Shown here piece by piece: positions 18,946 to 31,479 of a DNA stretch of 64,000 nt. Origin of the DNA: Phytophthora vignae f. sp. vignae. Its lineage: Eukaryota; Oomycota; Peronosporomycetes; Peronosporales; Peronosporaceae. A program made the translations under genes and the position numbers. Below the pieces are notes generated by a model. The model was not told the origin of the DNA. It did no database searches and saw only the letters and a program-made list of their open reading frames with translations. The stretch covers positions 682,001 to 746,000 of the forward strand of contig JABJUM010000016.1 in assembly GCA_016169955.1 (NCBI GenBank), given 5' to 3'. The first letter of the stretch is position 1, and every line of letters begins with the position of its first letter.

Positions 18946-21762
18946 ACGGCTAGAGGGTAGCAAGCTGTGTGGCCGTCGAGGAAAGTATTACTGTGTTGAA
19001 TGGGCAGCTCCCGTCCCGGACTTTGGTCGCGTTTGTCTTCGTGGTGTCAGCGGTACTGCTCGTGATCAAGCTGAGCTTTGGTCGACGTCTTTGAGGCGCG
19101 GATATCGTTGGGCTTTCATTCATCCTCATCTTCTATCGCTGCAGCTCCGGCCGCCCCACGTTGCAGAAGATGAGGACCGTATGAGGACCCTAGTGCACCT
19201 CTTCTGCTAGACGGACGCCATCACTGTCTCGTTCAAGGCCAGGAGAAAACTGTCGGGCACTTGAATGGTGGCCATCAACGTCACCCTTTACGTCAGCCCC
19301 CATCAAGCCATGGCGTGAGCACGTGCTCCAAACCACGTCTCAGCCATTGACGGACGAATCGAAATTGATTTCTTTTCGACTGCAAGTGCTGTGTAACTTC
19401 ATTGCAGCAAGCTACTCGCGACAAGGTAGGCCGCGCTACTTGGTCCGAACGCGTTTCATTGGGGGGATTTCGCTTACGAGAGTAAGCGGACGATCGATCT
19501 GTTGTCCATACTGTCCGTAGGCGTTTGTACAGTACACATCGTGCCACGCGTTCAAGCATTCAACGCATCTGTGACCAGTGTCCGTGCCACGAGGTTCACC
19601 TCGCAGCGTACCATCCAGGGCTTCAAGATGGCTAGAGCCTGCGTGATTGACCAAGCGCGTGTTATCTGAACTGAGCCAAACACTGCGGAGTTGGTGTGGG
19701 GAGCACTGCCTACCTGCTCCACCTCCACGGCCTGTGGAGAGAAGAGAATGAGCAGCGCGAACGTGAGCGCTTCGTGTGTGTACTTTTGCCACGTGAGAGC
19801 CAGGATGATATGGCGGAGCTGCTACGACGGACGTCCATGCAATGGGAAATGCAGGTCGGGCCATTAGCTTGCAGCAGCTACAGCATCCCTAACGTGAAGG
19901 CATCAATGAACCTCACCTTGTGACGAATGGCCTCCGAGCTCGCGAGGTCCACGAGGAGCTTAGACACGTCGGAAGGCGCTACACGCAGCAGCCAGGACGC
20001 CAGCAGCGGCACGATCTGAAGGAGAAACACCATGACAGGTGAGAGGCGAGAGGATCATGAAAAAGTGTGAGCTGGCACGCACCGAGTCGCGGCTTCGTCG
20101 TGTGGGGAAGTCGAACTTGGCACTGTGACGGATCAGCACCTCCATGATCTCCAAGTTGGCGGGCATCTTCACAGTCACGAAGACTGGGAACGGGTGGCGC
20201 TGTACACCCACGACTATTAGCGACGCGTATCTACACTGTCACGATTGCTGGCAAGGGTTCTCTTTGGCGGAGCGTACCTGGTTGTCGTGGTCGAGGAAGC
20301 TGACGCTGTTATTGCAGTTCTGGAGCACGTTCATCGCGATGTACGGGTGGCTCAGCACGGCTGCGTCGTCGCTATGAACTGTGGCGGGGTTTGTGCTGCA
20401 GCTGTCGTCTGGCCCGTTCGCTTGCAGTAGCATCTCGAGGATCTTGGGACGGCCACGCGCGCAGGCGACTTGCACGGCGTTCTCGCCCCTGGCGTTCCTC
20501 CAGTCAGCGGAGACGCCGCGCCTCAGCAGGAACAGCGCGCAGGACGGGGCGTCGTACTCGGCTGCGATGTTGAGCAGGCGGCTGTCAAGCTGAAGAGCGC
20601 AACAAAGAACGACGAGCAAACCGTGGGTGGGTCAGCACTGAACAAGTCGGTCGGAGCTAGGGAGCTGCCTCCCAGCCTCCATACTGCACCGCGTGCTTTA
20701 CCTCCTCTCCGCCCTCATCCGACAGCTCGTCGTGCACGCGGTCGTAGAGCGCCTCGAGGATCCCCGCGTACTCGTGGCGCACCGCCATGACCAGCGTCTT
20801 GTCCTGCGATACAGTCACACAACAACAACATAAGACACAGCACAAGGTCAGTCGTGCGAGCTCCGTTCTCCTCTCGACAACTTGGGCACAAGACGAGTGA
20901 AGTTGCAGAAAGGAGATCGACGACACTCTACCCCGACAGAGTTGACCAAACCGGGGCAGTTCTCGGCCAGCACGTTGACGATATCGACGAACCCGTGCTC
21001 TCCGGGATGTCCATGGCGCTGCGGCCCTGCTGGTCCTGCGCGCTGGCGTCCGCGCCGTGGGCCAGCAGCTTCTCCACGTGCTTGATGAGTCCGTACTCGG
21101 CCGCGTTCAGCAGCGCCGTGTCCCCAGACTAGTAGATGAGCACAGCACAAACGAGAGCAGCGTCAGACTGACCGAGAGGAAGACGAAGGCCGGCAGTCCG
21201 GCAGTTCACAGGCTGATGGGCGGGAGCTACCTCGTTGGGCTGGTCCACGCAGGCGTTGTGGTCCAGCAGCAGGTCCAGCACGCTGGTGTCGATGTCCCGA
21301 TACGCGGACCGGTCGCGCTCTTGTCGGCGCCTGGACATGGCCATCTACAGCAGCAGCAGCAGCAAAAGCAAAAGCGGAGGACAGGCAGACGAATCGAGTT
21401 AGACTGCGAGACTGAGCCTTGAAGGCGATGTTCTCACGAAGGTGGTGACGGTACCGCAACGGGCGACTGGAGGTCGACGCAGCGCGAGCGCAGCAGCAGC
21501 GTGGGCCGCATCTTCTGGAGGCAGATGCGCATGACGTCGATCTGCAGCGCCGTCATGCCCGCCTAGGGTAGGATAGTAAGTGTACAAGTACGTAAGAGGT
21601 TAGTCCCTCGACTTTTTACTCTGTTGCTCCGTTGCTACAGACAGATAGAGAAGGCAAGGCAGACAGGCAGGCACCTCCTACCTGGTCTTGCAGCTCGAGG
21701 TCGGCGCCGTGGTCGATGAGGAACTCGACGGCGGCGCTGCGGCCCCTCCAGACGGCGAGATG

Positions 21763-24009
21763 CAGGGGCTCCGAATATGGCATTGTTATTTAGTACGCTA
21801 TGTGGGGCTAGATAAATTATCCCATCACGCTCCTGACAACACAACAGTAAATTATGACAGCACCTCATCTTAAACAATAAATAACTCCATTATGGAAAGC
21901 ATGTAGTTCATTAACGACACACACATTAGCTTACCACCTAGCGCAAATTGTCAACAGTCGTTGCATCCCAGTACGACCGATTCTGGCGGAGAAACAAAAT
22001 CGTCTCAAGCGTGCGCGGCAGCAGACCGTGTCGTTGATGGCCAAAGGTCACCCGAGCAGTGCTAAAGAAGCGTTCCACCACGTTTGACGTGGGTGGAATG
22101 CTCTTCAGCTGCTCGTACTTGACCGAATCCTGTGCAAGCCGCCGGCGCTTCCGCAGGCGCTCCACGAATGACGCGGCTGCCTCCTCCTCCTCCTCGCTCG
22201 CGGCCTCGTCGTCCGGTCCCGCAGCTTCGAAGGGCTGCAAAGCGGCCTTTTCAGCACGCGTCAGCCGCTGCGCCTTCCCGCGGAGAACGCGAACACACCC
22301 AGCCTCAAAGTCTGGGCTGTGCACTATGTTGGCTCGAGGCCCTGCAAAATAAAAAAACATTATACAATTGTTAGTAAAATAATAAAGACAAAATCCACAG
22401 TTATAAACTTACCAATGTAGCGTGCATATTGTGGCTTGACAGCGATCAGCTCGTCGAACCACTCGCGAACGTCCAGCAGGTCGACGTCGTGGCCTTGAAG
22501 GGCCTTAGAGACCGACTCGATGTCGCACAGCTCCTGGTACAATGCCCGCAGTCGCTTGTTCATCGCCGGTGGCGGCAGCAGGTCCATGAGGTCGTCGTCT
22601 TCGGCGTCAAGGAACTCGAGGAGCTTGAGGTAGCGCCGCACCATCTCGAACGTGGAGCTCCAGCGCGTGTCTTGGCGAATGACAGGTCGAAGTGGCGTTT
22701 TCAACCTATTTTGTAAAATTACAATAATACAAAAATTGTGTTAGAGACATATTGACACACCACACATACACATCAGCGCTTACCGTAGTTTGGCAGATTG
22801 GGTGAGAGTACGCAGTTTTACCATGAGCGCTTGCACAGCAGCCAGGTCCTCCTCATGCGACGCCATGTCCGCCTGAACAGCAAGGTTCAGGCGATGGCTT
22901 GCGCAACCAACAAGCGGCACACTCATAAGAGTTGCCAGCCGCCGGTTTACGGCGCAGTTGTCAGCTACGAGGAAGCGACACTGCGCCAGCTGTACGCCGT
23001 AATCGCGCGGCAGCATGGTCGCTAGGAACTCGAGGTGGCCCTGCGCGGAGAGATCGTCCTCCAGCGCGTCCAGCAGCGGGGCCATGCTGAGTAGCGTTGT
23101 CTTGGGACAGCCGTTCACCTCGTAGCATGCGAACACGGCGATGTAGTGCTCAGATGCGTGTGTCCAGCCGTCGAGCATGATGCCGAAGCGTGCTGGCAGC
23201 TCCGACGCAATCGAACGCTCGACGGCGACGACGACCCCGTCCATGCCAGCCCGCAGCGTTTCCTCCGAGATGTGGTCCAGATTGGAGTAGCTGAATAACA
23301 TCCATAAAGTAAAGCCGTTAGTTTCTGTAGTAATGTAAACACAATGAACTTCTGCATACACGTACCGCCGGGATTCTCGGCTCTCACAAAAGGAGAGTGG
23401 CAGGTTGCACATGACAATCCAAGCCATCCAGCCGTGGAGGTTGAGCGCCGAGTGGCGGACGAAGTTGACGAGGGAGCCTGTCTCCGCCGTCGTAGCGTCG
23501 AGCATGACGGTCTCGTAGTCAGGGTGCTCCCGCCTGATGTGTTGCATCAGGTTGGAGTACCCGTTCCTATGGGTTTGCTTCCGCACCGTGCCGCAACGGC
23601 AACGGAAATACTCGAGAATCACCTCGTCGTTCTCGTCGCGGCACGGGCGGAAGTAAAACCCCGAGACTTGGGAGTTCGTGTAGGTAGGGCGAGGGGGGCG
23701 GATAGCGCGAACCATGCTGGAAGAGGTCTTGGAGGCTTGAGAAGTGAAAATTGAAAAGTGAGAGCTGCCAAGTGAGCTGCAACTCGCAATGCAGACAGCC
23801 AGTGATTCCAGCGCTCCTGAACGACTGGAAGCGAGTAGATGTCTGGTAAAATGCAAACATTATTATATAAAGGTAACTGTCATAAATTATGTAATATCAC
23901 CAAAAGCAGCAATAAATTATCATGGTCGATAGTTGAACCCGCCGAAATGCGTAATTTATTGTTATTTTCTGAAATAATGTTATTGACAATGCTATTTTCG
24001 GAGGCCCTG
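21763..24009 (-). mobile_element. hAT-family DNA transposon
   Basis: Ends CAGGGGCTCCGAA (21763) and TTCGGAGGCCCTG (24009) form imperfect terminal inverted repeats of about 22 bp. An 8-bp target duplication GCGAGATG flanks both sides. The uninterrupted target exists in the opposite arm at 27026-27033, which proves the insertion boundaries. It carries one four-exon transposase gene. The insertion is younger than the inverted duplication, because the other arm lacks it. Confidence 0.96.
21938..23715 (-). CDS. hAT transposase, four exons
   Basis: Exons (minus strand) 23366-23715, 22784-23290, 22413-22705 and 21938-22341, with introns of 75, 78 and 71 bp; the spliced length is 1554 nt (517 residues). 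The N-terminus has a BED-type zinc finger (CRCGTVRK ... HIRREH, residues about 36-65). The central RNase H-like core carries D in GIMLDGWTH and D in FLVADNCAVNRR, followed by a helical insertion. The C-terminus has the hATC dimerisation block (PTSNVVERFFSTARV). The ATG at 23715 is chosen as the start just before the BED finger; the frame is open further upstream. No internal stops are seen, so the transposase may be functional. Confidence 0.9.
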
Positions 24010-24698
24010 GCGAGATGCAGCGCCGTGGAGCGCTTGAAAGTCTTGCGGTGTGGGTTCCAGTTGCATCGTCGGACAAGTAGTAGGGTAGTATGGCGTCGTT
24101 AGTCGGAATGGCTTCACTTCATTCTTCCTCCTCCTCTTCCTCCTCTTCTCTTTATCTGTTGGTGGGCCAACCTGGTGGTGGAGCGTCGCGTTGAGCAGGT
24201 TTGGGGCGCCGGCCAACAGCGAGCGCAGCGTGGCCACGTCTCCGGCCTCGGCCGCGGCCATCCATCGCTGCTCCACGTCGGAGTTTGGCGAGTGCGACGC
24301 TGCTGCTGGTGGACGCGTCGTCATGGCTGTCAGCGTCGCGTTCGTTGTGTTCCTAGCGCGAAAGTTCTCGAATGAGTGAGCGGATACTGGCTGCCGCGAG
24401 CGCCATCGCCAGCGGCTCAGTGGTCGGCGCGCGGTCCGGAGCGGGTCCCCCGAAAAGTCGAAGCCGCTGGACCCCTACGACACATCGTTTCGGGCGCAGT
24501 ATGTGTGGGGCGCTGTCAGTACGGCCGGCGTAGTAGTGCAGCCACAGCACGGCACGCATGCATTGCTGCCCTGTACATGTATTATTGCCACCCTCCATCC
24601 ATTCCAGTTGCGGATAATGTACCGTTGATTGACACGTTGAAGTTGGCGAGGTGCTGATTTTGACGGGCCTGCAACTGTTTTGGCAGGGACGTAATACA

Positions 24699-26344
24699 CT
24701 GTGATCCAGTCCTATCATTTCAGAACTCCTCCTGCGAGCCCTGTTTGCTAGCTATTAATATTAAAGTAGGTTGGAGCTTACACTTTTTACTCCGCAGTGT
24801 CGATGCTCCAGCCAACTATTTCCGGATCGTTGAAGTGCCGTTGTGAAGACTTGTTTAGACTTGCAAAGCTCGACAGTGGAGAACTGAAAGGACACGTGGA
24901 ATGACCACTTTTTTTCGTGATGCTGTCCACGCAGCGTCCTCAGATGACTGCAAAGAGTGCTGACCTGAAACTGCTTCCCGTGCTGGAAATTCCGCTTCGC
25001 TTGCATAGGTTGTTTGATACCAAACCCTCGTTTCCGTCTTAGCCCGTTCGTTCACGTGACCGGGTCTGGATTCTCCGTCCAAGGAAATAGCCCCAAGCCA
25101 TGCGCTAGTGCTGTTTTAAGCACTTTCGTTTCTTCTACACCTTTTACGGTCCGTACTTGGCATCCGCCCAGTTCAATACAGCCAGTATACAAATGTATAC
25201 CGTCCGACCTTCGTATACCCTGTGTATAATTTTGTGTTGACGACACCAACTTTTCAGTTCAAAACAGTCACCCCCCTCTTTCAAAACAGCCAAAGGTCCA
25301 CTTTTGCGCTGCAAATCGCATCGACCGACCTTCGCTGCAGTGAAAAAGTGCAGGAATGCAGTGAAAAAGGGCAAATATCTGATCAGCAGATACGATTTGC
25401 AGGCCTTTGGCTGTTTTGAAAGAGGGGGGTGACTGTTTTGAACTGAAAAGTTGGTGTCGTCAACACAAAATTATACACAGGGTATACGAAGGTCGGACGG
25501 TATACATTTGTATACTGGCTGTATTGAACTGGGCGGATGCCAAGTACGAACCGTTAAAGGTGTAGTTCAGCACTAAGCGTGAAGACCGTTTCTGCCACGA
25601 CACCAATCCCTGTGGACTTCCGCACCGCGGTCAAACTTGTGTCAGCGCATAGGCCTGCGGGAAGAGTTCTCAATCGAACGACTCACTTGTTCCCGTCTGG
25701 GTTGGCTTTGCGTGCTACGCCGTAGTAGGCAGAAGTCTACAAGACCTTCGACTTTGTAAAACGTTAATACGAAGTTGACGACACCCGAGATAGTGACCAG
25801 CAACATTTTTTTTAGTAGTTGTTTCAACAATGTCGCTACTGTACAACATGCTGGGTCACCATAGACTCCAGGTGGTGGTCTACTGAGGCTACTGATACCT
25901 GCAGTGGCAGGGGGGGGGGGGGCATTTCATGCGGCTCCACTTTTTCTCCTCAGAATGAAACAGTTGCGAACAGTTCTTCTGCCCAGCTTCAACATCACGT
26001 TTCTTCTTCAATCAAGTGTATAGTACAGTGTTTGTAATAGTGTACAACCTCGCTAGATACCATTAATAGCCTAGCAGTCCTGCACCCGCCGAGATTGCCA
26101 GCCCCAAGCCATCGTTGCAATCCAAAACCTTTACTCATTTTAAGCGCTTTATTCCAAAAGGGGAGTCTCTGCTCCATGTAGCCGCATGACCATACCCTCC
26201 TACTTCAGACACCTGATTATTCAAGTTGTTTCATTTTCAGTCCCTTTCGTGCAAATTATGTGTTCTACGCTATGAATTAGAAAATCTGTCTTAAGTAGGA
26301 GATCTCAAATACGGTAAGCCTCAGCTACAGTACTATAAAAGCTC
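24699..26344. other. Spacer between the two arms of the inverted duplication
   Basis: 1646 bp of lower-GC sequence without a recognised gene. It holds the fold-back element 25135-25565 and a run of 13 G at 25910-25922. The two ankyrin genes point away from this spacer, so it would lie between their promoters. Confidence 0.6.
25135..25565. repeat. Fold-back element with about 162-bp inverted arms
   Basis: Left arm 25135-25296 and right arm 25403-25565 are near-perfect reverse complements, with outer ends CTACACC/GGTGTAG. The arms contain clusters of GTATAC. The loop includes two copies of TGCAGTGAAAAAG and a further small inverted segment (CTGCAAATCG). No ORF is seen. It resembles a non-autonomous Mutator-like or fold-back element; the family is uncertain because a target duplication is not obvious. 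Confidence 0.75.
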
Positions 26345-26718
26345 TGTATTACGCCCCTGCCAAAACAGTTGCAGGCCCGTCAAAATCAGCACCTCGCCAA
26401 CTTCAACGTGTCAATCAACGGTACATTATCCGCAACTGGAATAGATGGAGGGTGGCAATAATACATGTACAGGGCAGCAATGCATGCGTGCCGTGCTGTG
26501 GCTGCACTACTACGCCGGCCGTACTGACAGCGCCCCACACATACTGCGCCCGAAACGATGTGTCGTAGGGGTCCAGCGGCTTCGACTTTTCGGGGGACCC
26601 GCTCCGGACCGCGCGCCGACCACTGAGCCGCTGGCGATGGCGCTCGCGGCAGCCAGTATCCGCTCACTCATTCGAGAACTTTCGCGCTAGGAACACAACG
26701 AACGCGACGCTGACAGCC

Positions 26719-29236
26719 ATGACGACGCGTCCACCAGCAGCAGCGTCGCACTCGCCAAACTCCGACGTGGAGCAGCGATGGATGGCCGCGGCCGAGGCCG
26801 GAGACGTGGCCACGCTGCGCTCGCTGTTGGCCGGCGCCCCAAACCTGCTCAACGCGACGCTCCACCACCAGGTTGGCCCACCAACAGATAAAGAGAAGAG
26901 GAGGAAGAGGAGGAGGAAGAATGAAGTGAAGCCATTCCGACTAACGACGCCATACTACCCTACTACTTGTCCGACGATGCAACTGGAACCCACACCGCAA
27001 GACTTTCAAGCGCTCCACGGCGCTGCATCTCGCCGTCTGGAGGGGCCGCAGCGCCGCCGTCGAGTTCCTCATCGACCACGGCGCCGACCTCGAGCTGCAA
27101 GACCAGGTAGGAGGTGCCTGCCTGTCTGCCTTGCCTTCTCTATCTGTCTGTAGCAACGGAGCAACAGAGTAAAAAGTCGAGGGACTAACCTCTTACGTAC
27201 TTGTACACTTACTATCCTACCCTAGGCGGGCATGACGGCGCTGCAGATCGACGTCATGCGCATCTGCCTCCAGAAGATGCGGCCCACGCTGCTGCTGCGC
27301 TCGCGCTGCGTCGACCTCCAGTCGCCCGTTGCGGTACCGTCACCACCTTCGTGAGAACATCGCCTTCAAGGCTCAGTCTCGCAGTCTAACTCGATTCGTC
27401 TGCCTGTCCTCCGCTTTTGCTTTTGCTGCTGCTGCTGCTGTAGATGGCCATGTCCAGGCGCCGACAAGAGCGCGACCGGTCCGCGTATCGGGACATCGAC
27501 ACCAGCGTGCTGGACCTGCTGCTGGACCACAACGCCTGCGTGGACCAGCCCAACGAGGTAGCTCCCGCCCATCAGCCTGTGAACTGCCGGACTGCCGGCC
27601 TTCGTCTTCCTCTCGGTCAGTCTGACGCTGCTCTCGTTTGTGCTGTGCTCATCTACTAGTCTGGGGACACGGCGCTGCTGAACGCGGCCGAGTACGGACT
27701 CATCAAGCACGTGGAGAAGCTGCTGGCCCACGGCGCGGACGCCAGCGCGCAGGACCAGCAGGGCCGCAGCGCCATGGACATCCCGGAGAGCACGGGTTCG
27801 TCGATATCGTCAACGTGCTGGCCGAGAACTGCCCCGGTTTGGTCAACTCTGTCGGGGTAGAGTGTCGTCGATCTCCTTTCTGCAACTTCACTCGTCTTGT
27901 GCCCAAGTTGTCGAGAGGAGAACGGAGCTCGCACGACTGACCTTGTGCTGTGTCTTATGTTGTTGTTGTGTGACTGTATCGCAGGACAAGACGCTGGTCA
28001 TGGCGGTGCGCCACGAGTACGCGGGGATCCTCGAGGCGCTCTACGACCGCGTGCACGACGAGCTGTCGGATGAGGGCGGAGAGGAGGTAAAGCACGCGGT
28101 GCAGTATGGAGGCTGGGAGGCAGCTCCCTAGCTCCGACCGACTTGTTCAGTGCTGACCCACCCACGGTTTGCTCGTCGTTCTTTGTTGCGCTCTTCAGCT
28201 TGACAGCCGCCTGCTCAACATCGCAGCCGAGTACGACGCCCCGTCCTGCGCGCTGTTCCTGCTGAGGCGCGGCGTCTCCGCTGACTGGAGGAACGCCAGG
28301 GGCGAGAACGCCGTGCAAGTCGCCTGCGCGCGTGGCCGTCCCAAGATCCTCGAGATGCTACTGCAAGCGAACGGGCCAGACGACAGCTGCAGCACAAACC
28401 CCGCCACAGTTCATAGCGACGACGCAGCCGTGCTGAGCCACCCGTACATCGCGATGAACGTGCTCCAGAACTGCAATAACAGCGTCAGCTTCCTCGACCA
28501 CGACAACCAGGTACGCTCCGCCAAAGAGAACCCTTGCCAGCAATCGTGACAGTGTAGATACGCGTCGCTAATAGTCGTGGGTGTACAGCGCCACCCGTTC
28601 CCAGTCTTCGTGACTGTGAAGATGCCCGCCAACTTGGAGATCATGGAGGTGCTGATCCGTCACAGTGCCAAGTTCGACTTCCCCACACGACGAAGCCGCG
28701 ACTCGGTGCGTGCCAGCTCACACTTTTTCATGATCCTCTCGCCTCTCACCTGTCATGGTGTTTCTCCTTCAGATCGTGCCGCTGCTGGCGTCCTGGCTGC
28801 TGCGTGTAGCGCCTTCCGACGTGTCTAAGCTCCTCGTGGACCTCGCGAGCTCGGAGGCCATTCGTCACAAGGTGAGGTTCATTGATGCCTTCACGTTAGG
28901 GATGCTGTAGCTGCTGCAAGCTAATGGCCCGACCTGCATTTCCCATTGCATGGACGTCCGTCGTAGCAGCTCCGCCATATCATCCTGGCTCTCACGTGGC
29001 AAAAGTACACACACGAAGCGCTCACGTTCGCGCTGCTCATTCTCTTCTCTCCACAGGCCGTGGAGGTGGAGCAGGTAGGCAGTGCTCCCCACACCAACTC
29101 CGCAGTGTTTGGCTCAGTTCAGATAACACGCGCTTGGTCAATCACGCAGGCTCTAGCCATCTTGAAGCCCTGGATGGTACGCTGCGAGGTGAACCTCGTG
29201 GCACGGACACTGGTCACAGATGCGTTGAATGCTTGA
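26719..29236 (+). pseudogene. Ankyrin-repeat gene, right copy, with one-base frameshift
   Basis: Eleven exons by GT-AG reading: 26719-26871, 27011-27106, 27226-27333, 27444-27557, 27660-27856, 27985-28086, 28199-28510, 28589-28705, 28773-28871, 29057-29074 and 29150-29236. Every exon is a multiple of three except exon 5 (197 nt), where a one-base loss after MDIPE (about 27788) throws the frame off just before a good ankyrin stretch. Ankyrin signatures include TALHLAVWRGRSAAVEFLID, GDTALLNAAEYGLIKHVEKL and AVQVACARGRPKILEMLL. The N-terminal EQRWMAAAEAGDVATLRSLL is also ankyrin-like. It would be about 467 residues if undamaged; its function is unknown. An error in the assembly cannot be excluded, but both arms show the same loss. 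Confidence 0.82.
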
Positions 29237-29842
29237 ACGCGTGGCACGATGTGTACTGTACAAACGCCTACGGACAGTATGGACAACAGATCGATCGTCC
29301 GCTTACTCTCGTAAGCGAAATCCCCCCAATGAAACGCGTTCGGACCAAGTAGCGCGGCCTACCTTGTCGCGAGTAGCTTGCTGCAATGAAGTTACACAGC
29401 ACTTGCAGTCGAAAAGAAATCAATTTCGATTCGTCCGTCAATGGCTGAGACGTGGTTTGGAGCACGTGCTCACGCCATGGCTTGATGGGGGCTGACGTAA
29501 AGGGTGACGTTGATGGCCACCATTCAAGTGCCCGACAGTTTTCTCCTGGCCTTGAACGAGACAGTGATGGCGTCCGTCTAGCAGAAGAGGTGCACTAGGG
29601 TCCTCATACGGTCCTCATCTTCTGCAACGTGGGGCGGCCGGAGCTGCAGCGATAGAAGATGAGGATGAATGAAAGCCCAACGATATCCGCGCCTCAAAGA
29701 CGTCGACCAAAGCTCAGCTTGATCACGAGCAGTACCGCTGACACCACGAAGACAAACGCGACCAAAGTCCGGGACGGGAGCTGCCCATTCAACACAGTAA
29801 TACTTTCCTCGACGGCCACACAGCTTGCTACCCTCTAGCCGT

Positions 29843-30715
29843 TCAGGTGGCCGTCACCTGGACGCCCTTGGACCCGTAGGTCTCCGGCAGCAGCGACCTG
29901 GCCTCGCCCCTGCCCGCCACGAGAGGCGTCAACGACGTTGCCTCCGGCAGGAACACGGGGCCTTGCACTGCGACCTTGACACTGAGCTCGTCGCGCTTGC
30001 AGGCGGTCGCGATGACCGGCAGCGGCCGCGCGCGCTCGGAGCGTAGAACCCCCACGTCCGCGTCGGCCGGCGGCGGGTACGCGAGGTAGAGCCCCACCTG
30101 CACCAGGCTCAGCATTGTGCCCAGCGCGTTGGGCGCCAGCACGAACATGTCGTTCTGGGCGATGGCCAGCGTGGACCAGAGCGCGCCCGACGCGAGGTTG
30201 GCCACGCACAGCGCGATGGGCAGCGACGCCGCCGACTTGAGCCGGACGACCTGGCCCATGGTCTCTAGCGGCGACGCGAACAGACAGATGTTGGCCGTGA
30301 CGCACACGACTCCGAGCGTGGCTGCGACTTGGGCCGGCAGCTGGTTGGTGACGCCCTGCAGGCCGAAGATGCCGTACGCAGTGGCCAGCGCCATGGCGAG
30401 CCCCGCGCCGATCCAGAGCTGGCGCGCGTACTGCCGGTGGGCATCGGAGCTGTAGCGCACGTAGATGACGGAGAAGAAGACGCTCGTGGCCACGCCGAAC
30501 GCGTTGACAACCACGAGCGGGAAGATGCTCTAGGCCACGCAGCCGTAGACGCACCACATCCAGGCGTTGCAGAAGAGCATGACCACGGGCAGCAGCGACG
30601 CGTCCCCGGGTGAGCCGCGCCGCTGGATGCGCCGGAAGTCGGGCCATGGCGACACGTACAGCACAACGGACGAGCAGGTCGCCAGCACGCGCAGCAGCTC
30701 GAAGGCCAGCGTCAT
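29843..30715 (-). pseudogene. SWEET sugar transporter pseudogene, right copy
   Basis: The same 291-codon frame as the left copy, with the same TAG (30531-30533). Where I compared the translated segments they are identical. It lies tail-to-tail with the ankyrin gene in its arm and head-to-head with the intact SWEET at 31480. Confidence 0.88.
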
Positions 30716-30875
30716 GGCTGTAGGAGGGGGAGGAGGAAGGAGGGCAGTCCAGGTCCCTGGACGTCTGTCAAGGGGGGTCCATCGAGGACCAGCCGATGGT
30801 AACGGTCGAAACAGAACCATCTGAGACCGAACAACAGCTGGTGTACCGCTCGAAGTGGTACAAGTTGAAGTTATC

Positions 30876-31479
30876 ACGATGCGAAGATTGGGGCATTGGG
30901 GCAGGCACAAAGCCGACAGCTACTGATGATAGACCTTTGTGCAGTGCAAGGTCAGACTGCACGTTTGGTGCCGAGCTACAGCGGTGCGTTGCTGTGCTAC
31001 TTAAGCGCTGAAATAGCCTTTCAAGGGAGGCTCATTGCTGCTTTTGCGCTTGAAGGGCGCACAGAGGCTCGACCACCCGAAGATAACTCGCTCCGGCATA
31101 CACGCATCTTTGTGTTCGACACCGCACGATCCCATAGACCTGAAGATATTTGACTGGTTGCGGCGTATCGGCATCATTCAAGACGTTTGGAAGGGCTCAA
31201 ATATGCGATCGTGCACCCGTTTCAGGAATCCCGGGAGAAAGCATTGGCTGCCAACAACACGCCGCTGCATTGCCGCGGATCTTCCTAGTTAGACTCGTCC
31301 TCTCTGCAGCACCAAAGCGTACAGCACCGCGCAGCGAAACGGGGCAATGCCAAGGTCAACTCGACTCTAATTCAGTCCCTCATCAGATAGATACTGAAGC
31401 AGCTTGACCTCCTTCCATCGTCGCTTCACTCCACTTTCCATCTCGACGCTGACAGCTCCAAGCTACAAGTGCAGACCAA
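30876..31479. other. Region between the inverted duplication and the SWEET gene
   Basis: No gene recognised. It presumably holds the promoter of the SWEET at 31480. Short open frames here have no recognisable motif. Confidence 0.5.

Larger units (their letters stand above)
19552..24324 (-). pseudogene. Ankyrin-repeat gene, left copy, split by hAT insertion
   Basis: Mirror image of the right-arm gene. Exons are 24172-24324, exon 2 (24010-24032 plus 21682-21762, split by the hAT element), 21455-21562, 21231-21344, 20932-21128, 20702-20803, 20278-20589, 20083-20199, 19917-20015, 19714-19731 and 19552-19638. It shares the one-base deletion in exon 5 with its twin. The hAT insertion also duplicated GCGAGATG (21755-21762 and 24010-24017). 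It is doubly inactivated. Confidence 0.85.
17929..24698 (+). repeat. Left arm of a 4.5-kb inverted duplication
   Basis: This is the reverse complement of 26345-30875. From 18060 to 21762, paired coordinates sum to 48788; from 24010 inward they sum to 51043. The 2255-bp difference equals one hAT insertion (2247 bp) plus its 8-bp target duplication. All ORFs I compared between the arms are identical over most of the length. The outer roughly 115 bp (17929-18045) and the innermost bases differ more. Contents: SWEET pseudogene and ankyrin pseudogene, convergent. Confidence 0.95.
26345..30875 (-). repeat. Right arm of the 4.5-kb inverted duplication
   Basis: Reverse complement of the left arm without the hAT insertion. 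Single-base differences are visible near the inner end (GGAATAGATGG here against GGAATGGATGG in the left arm). The outer end near 30730-30875 differs by several substitutions and by an extra segment of about 15 bp. Confidence 0.95.

Noticed and set aside
17929..30875. Inverted duplication as a pure assembly artefact
   Set aside because: One arm has an extra hAT with target duplication, and both arm edges have substitutions, so the arms are distinct DNA; long reads would settle it.
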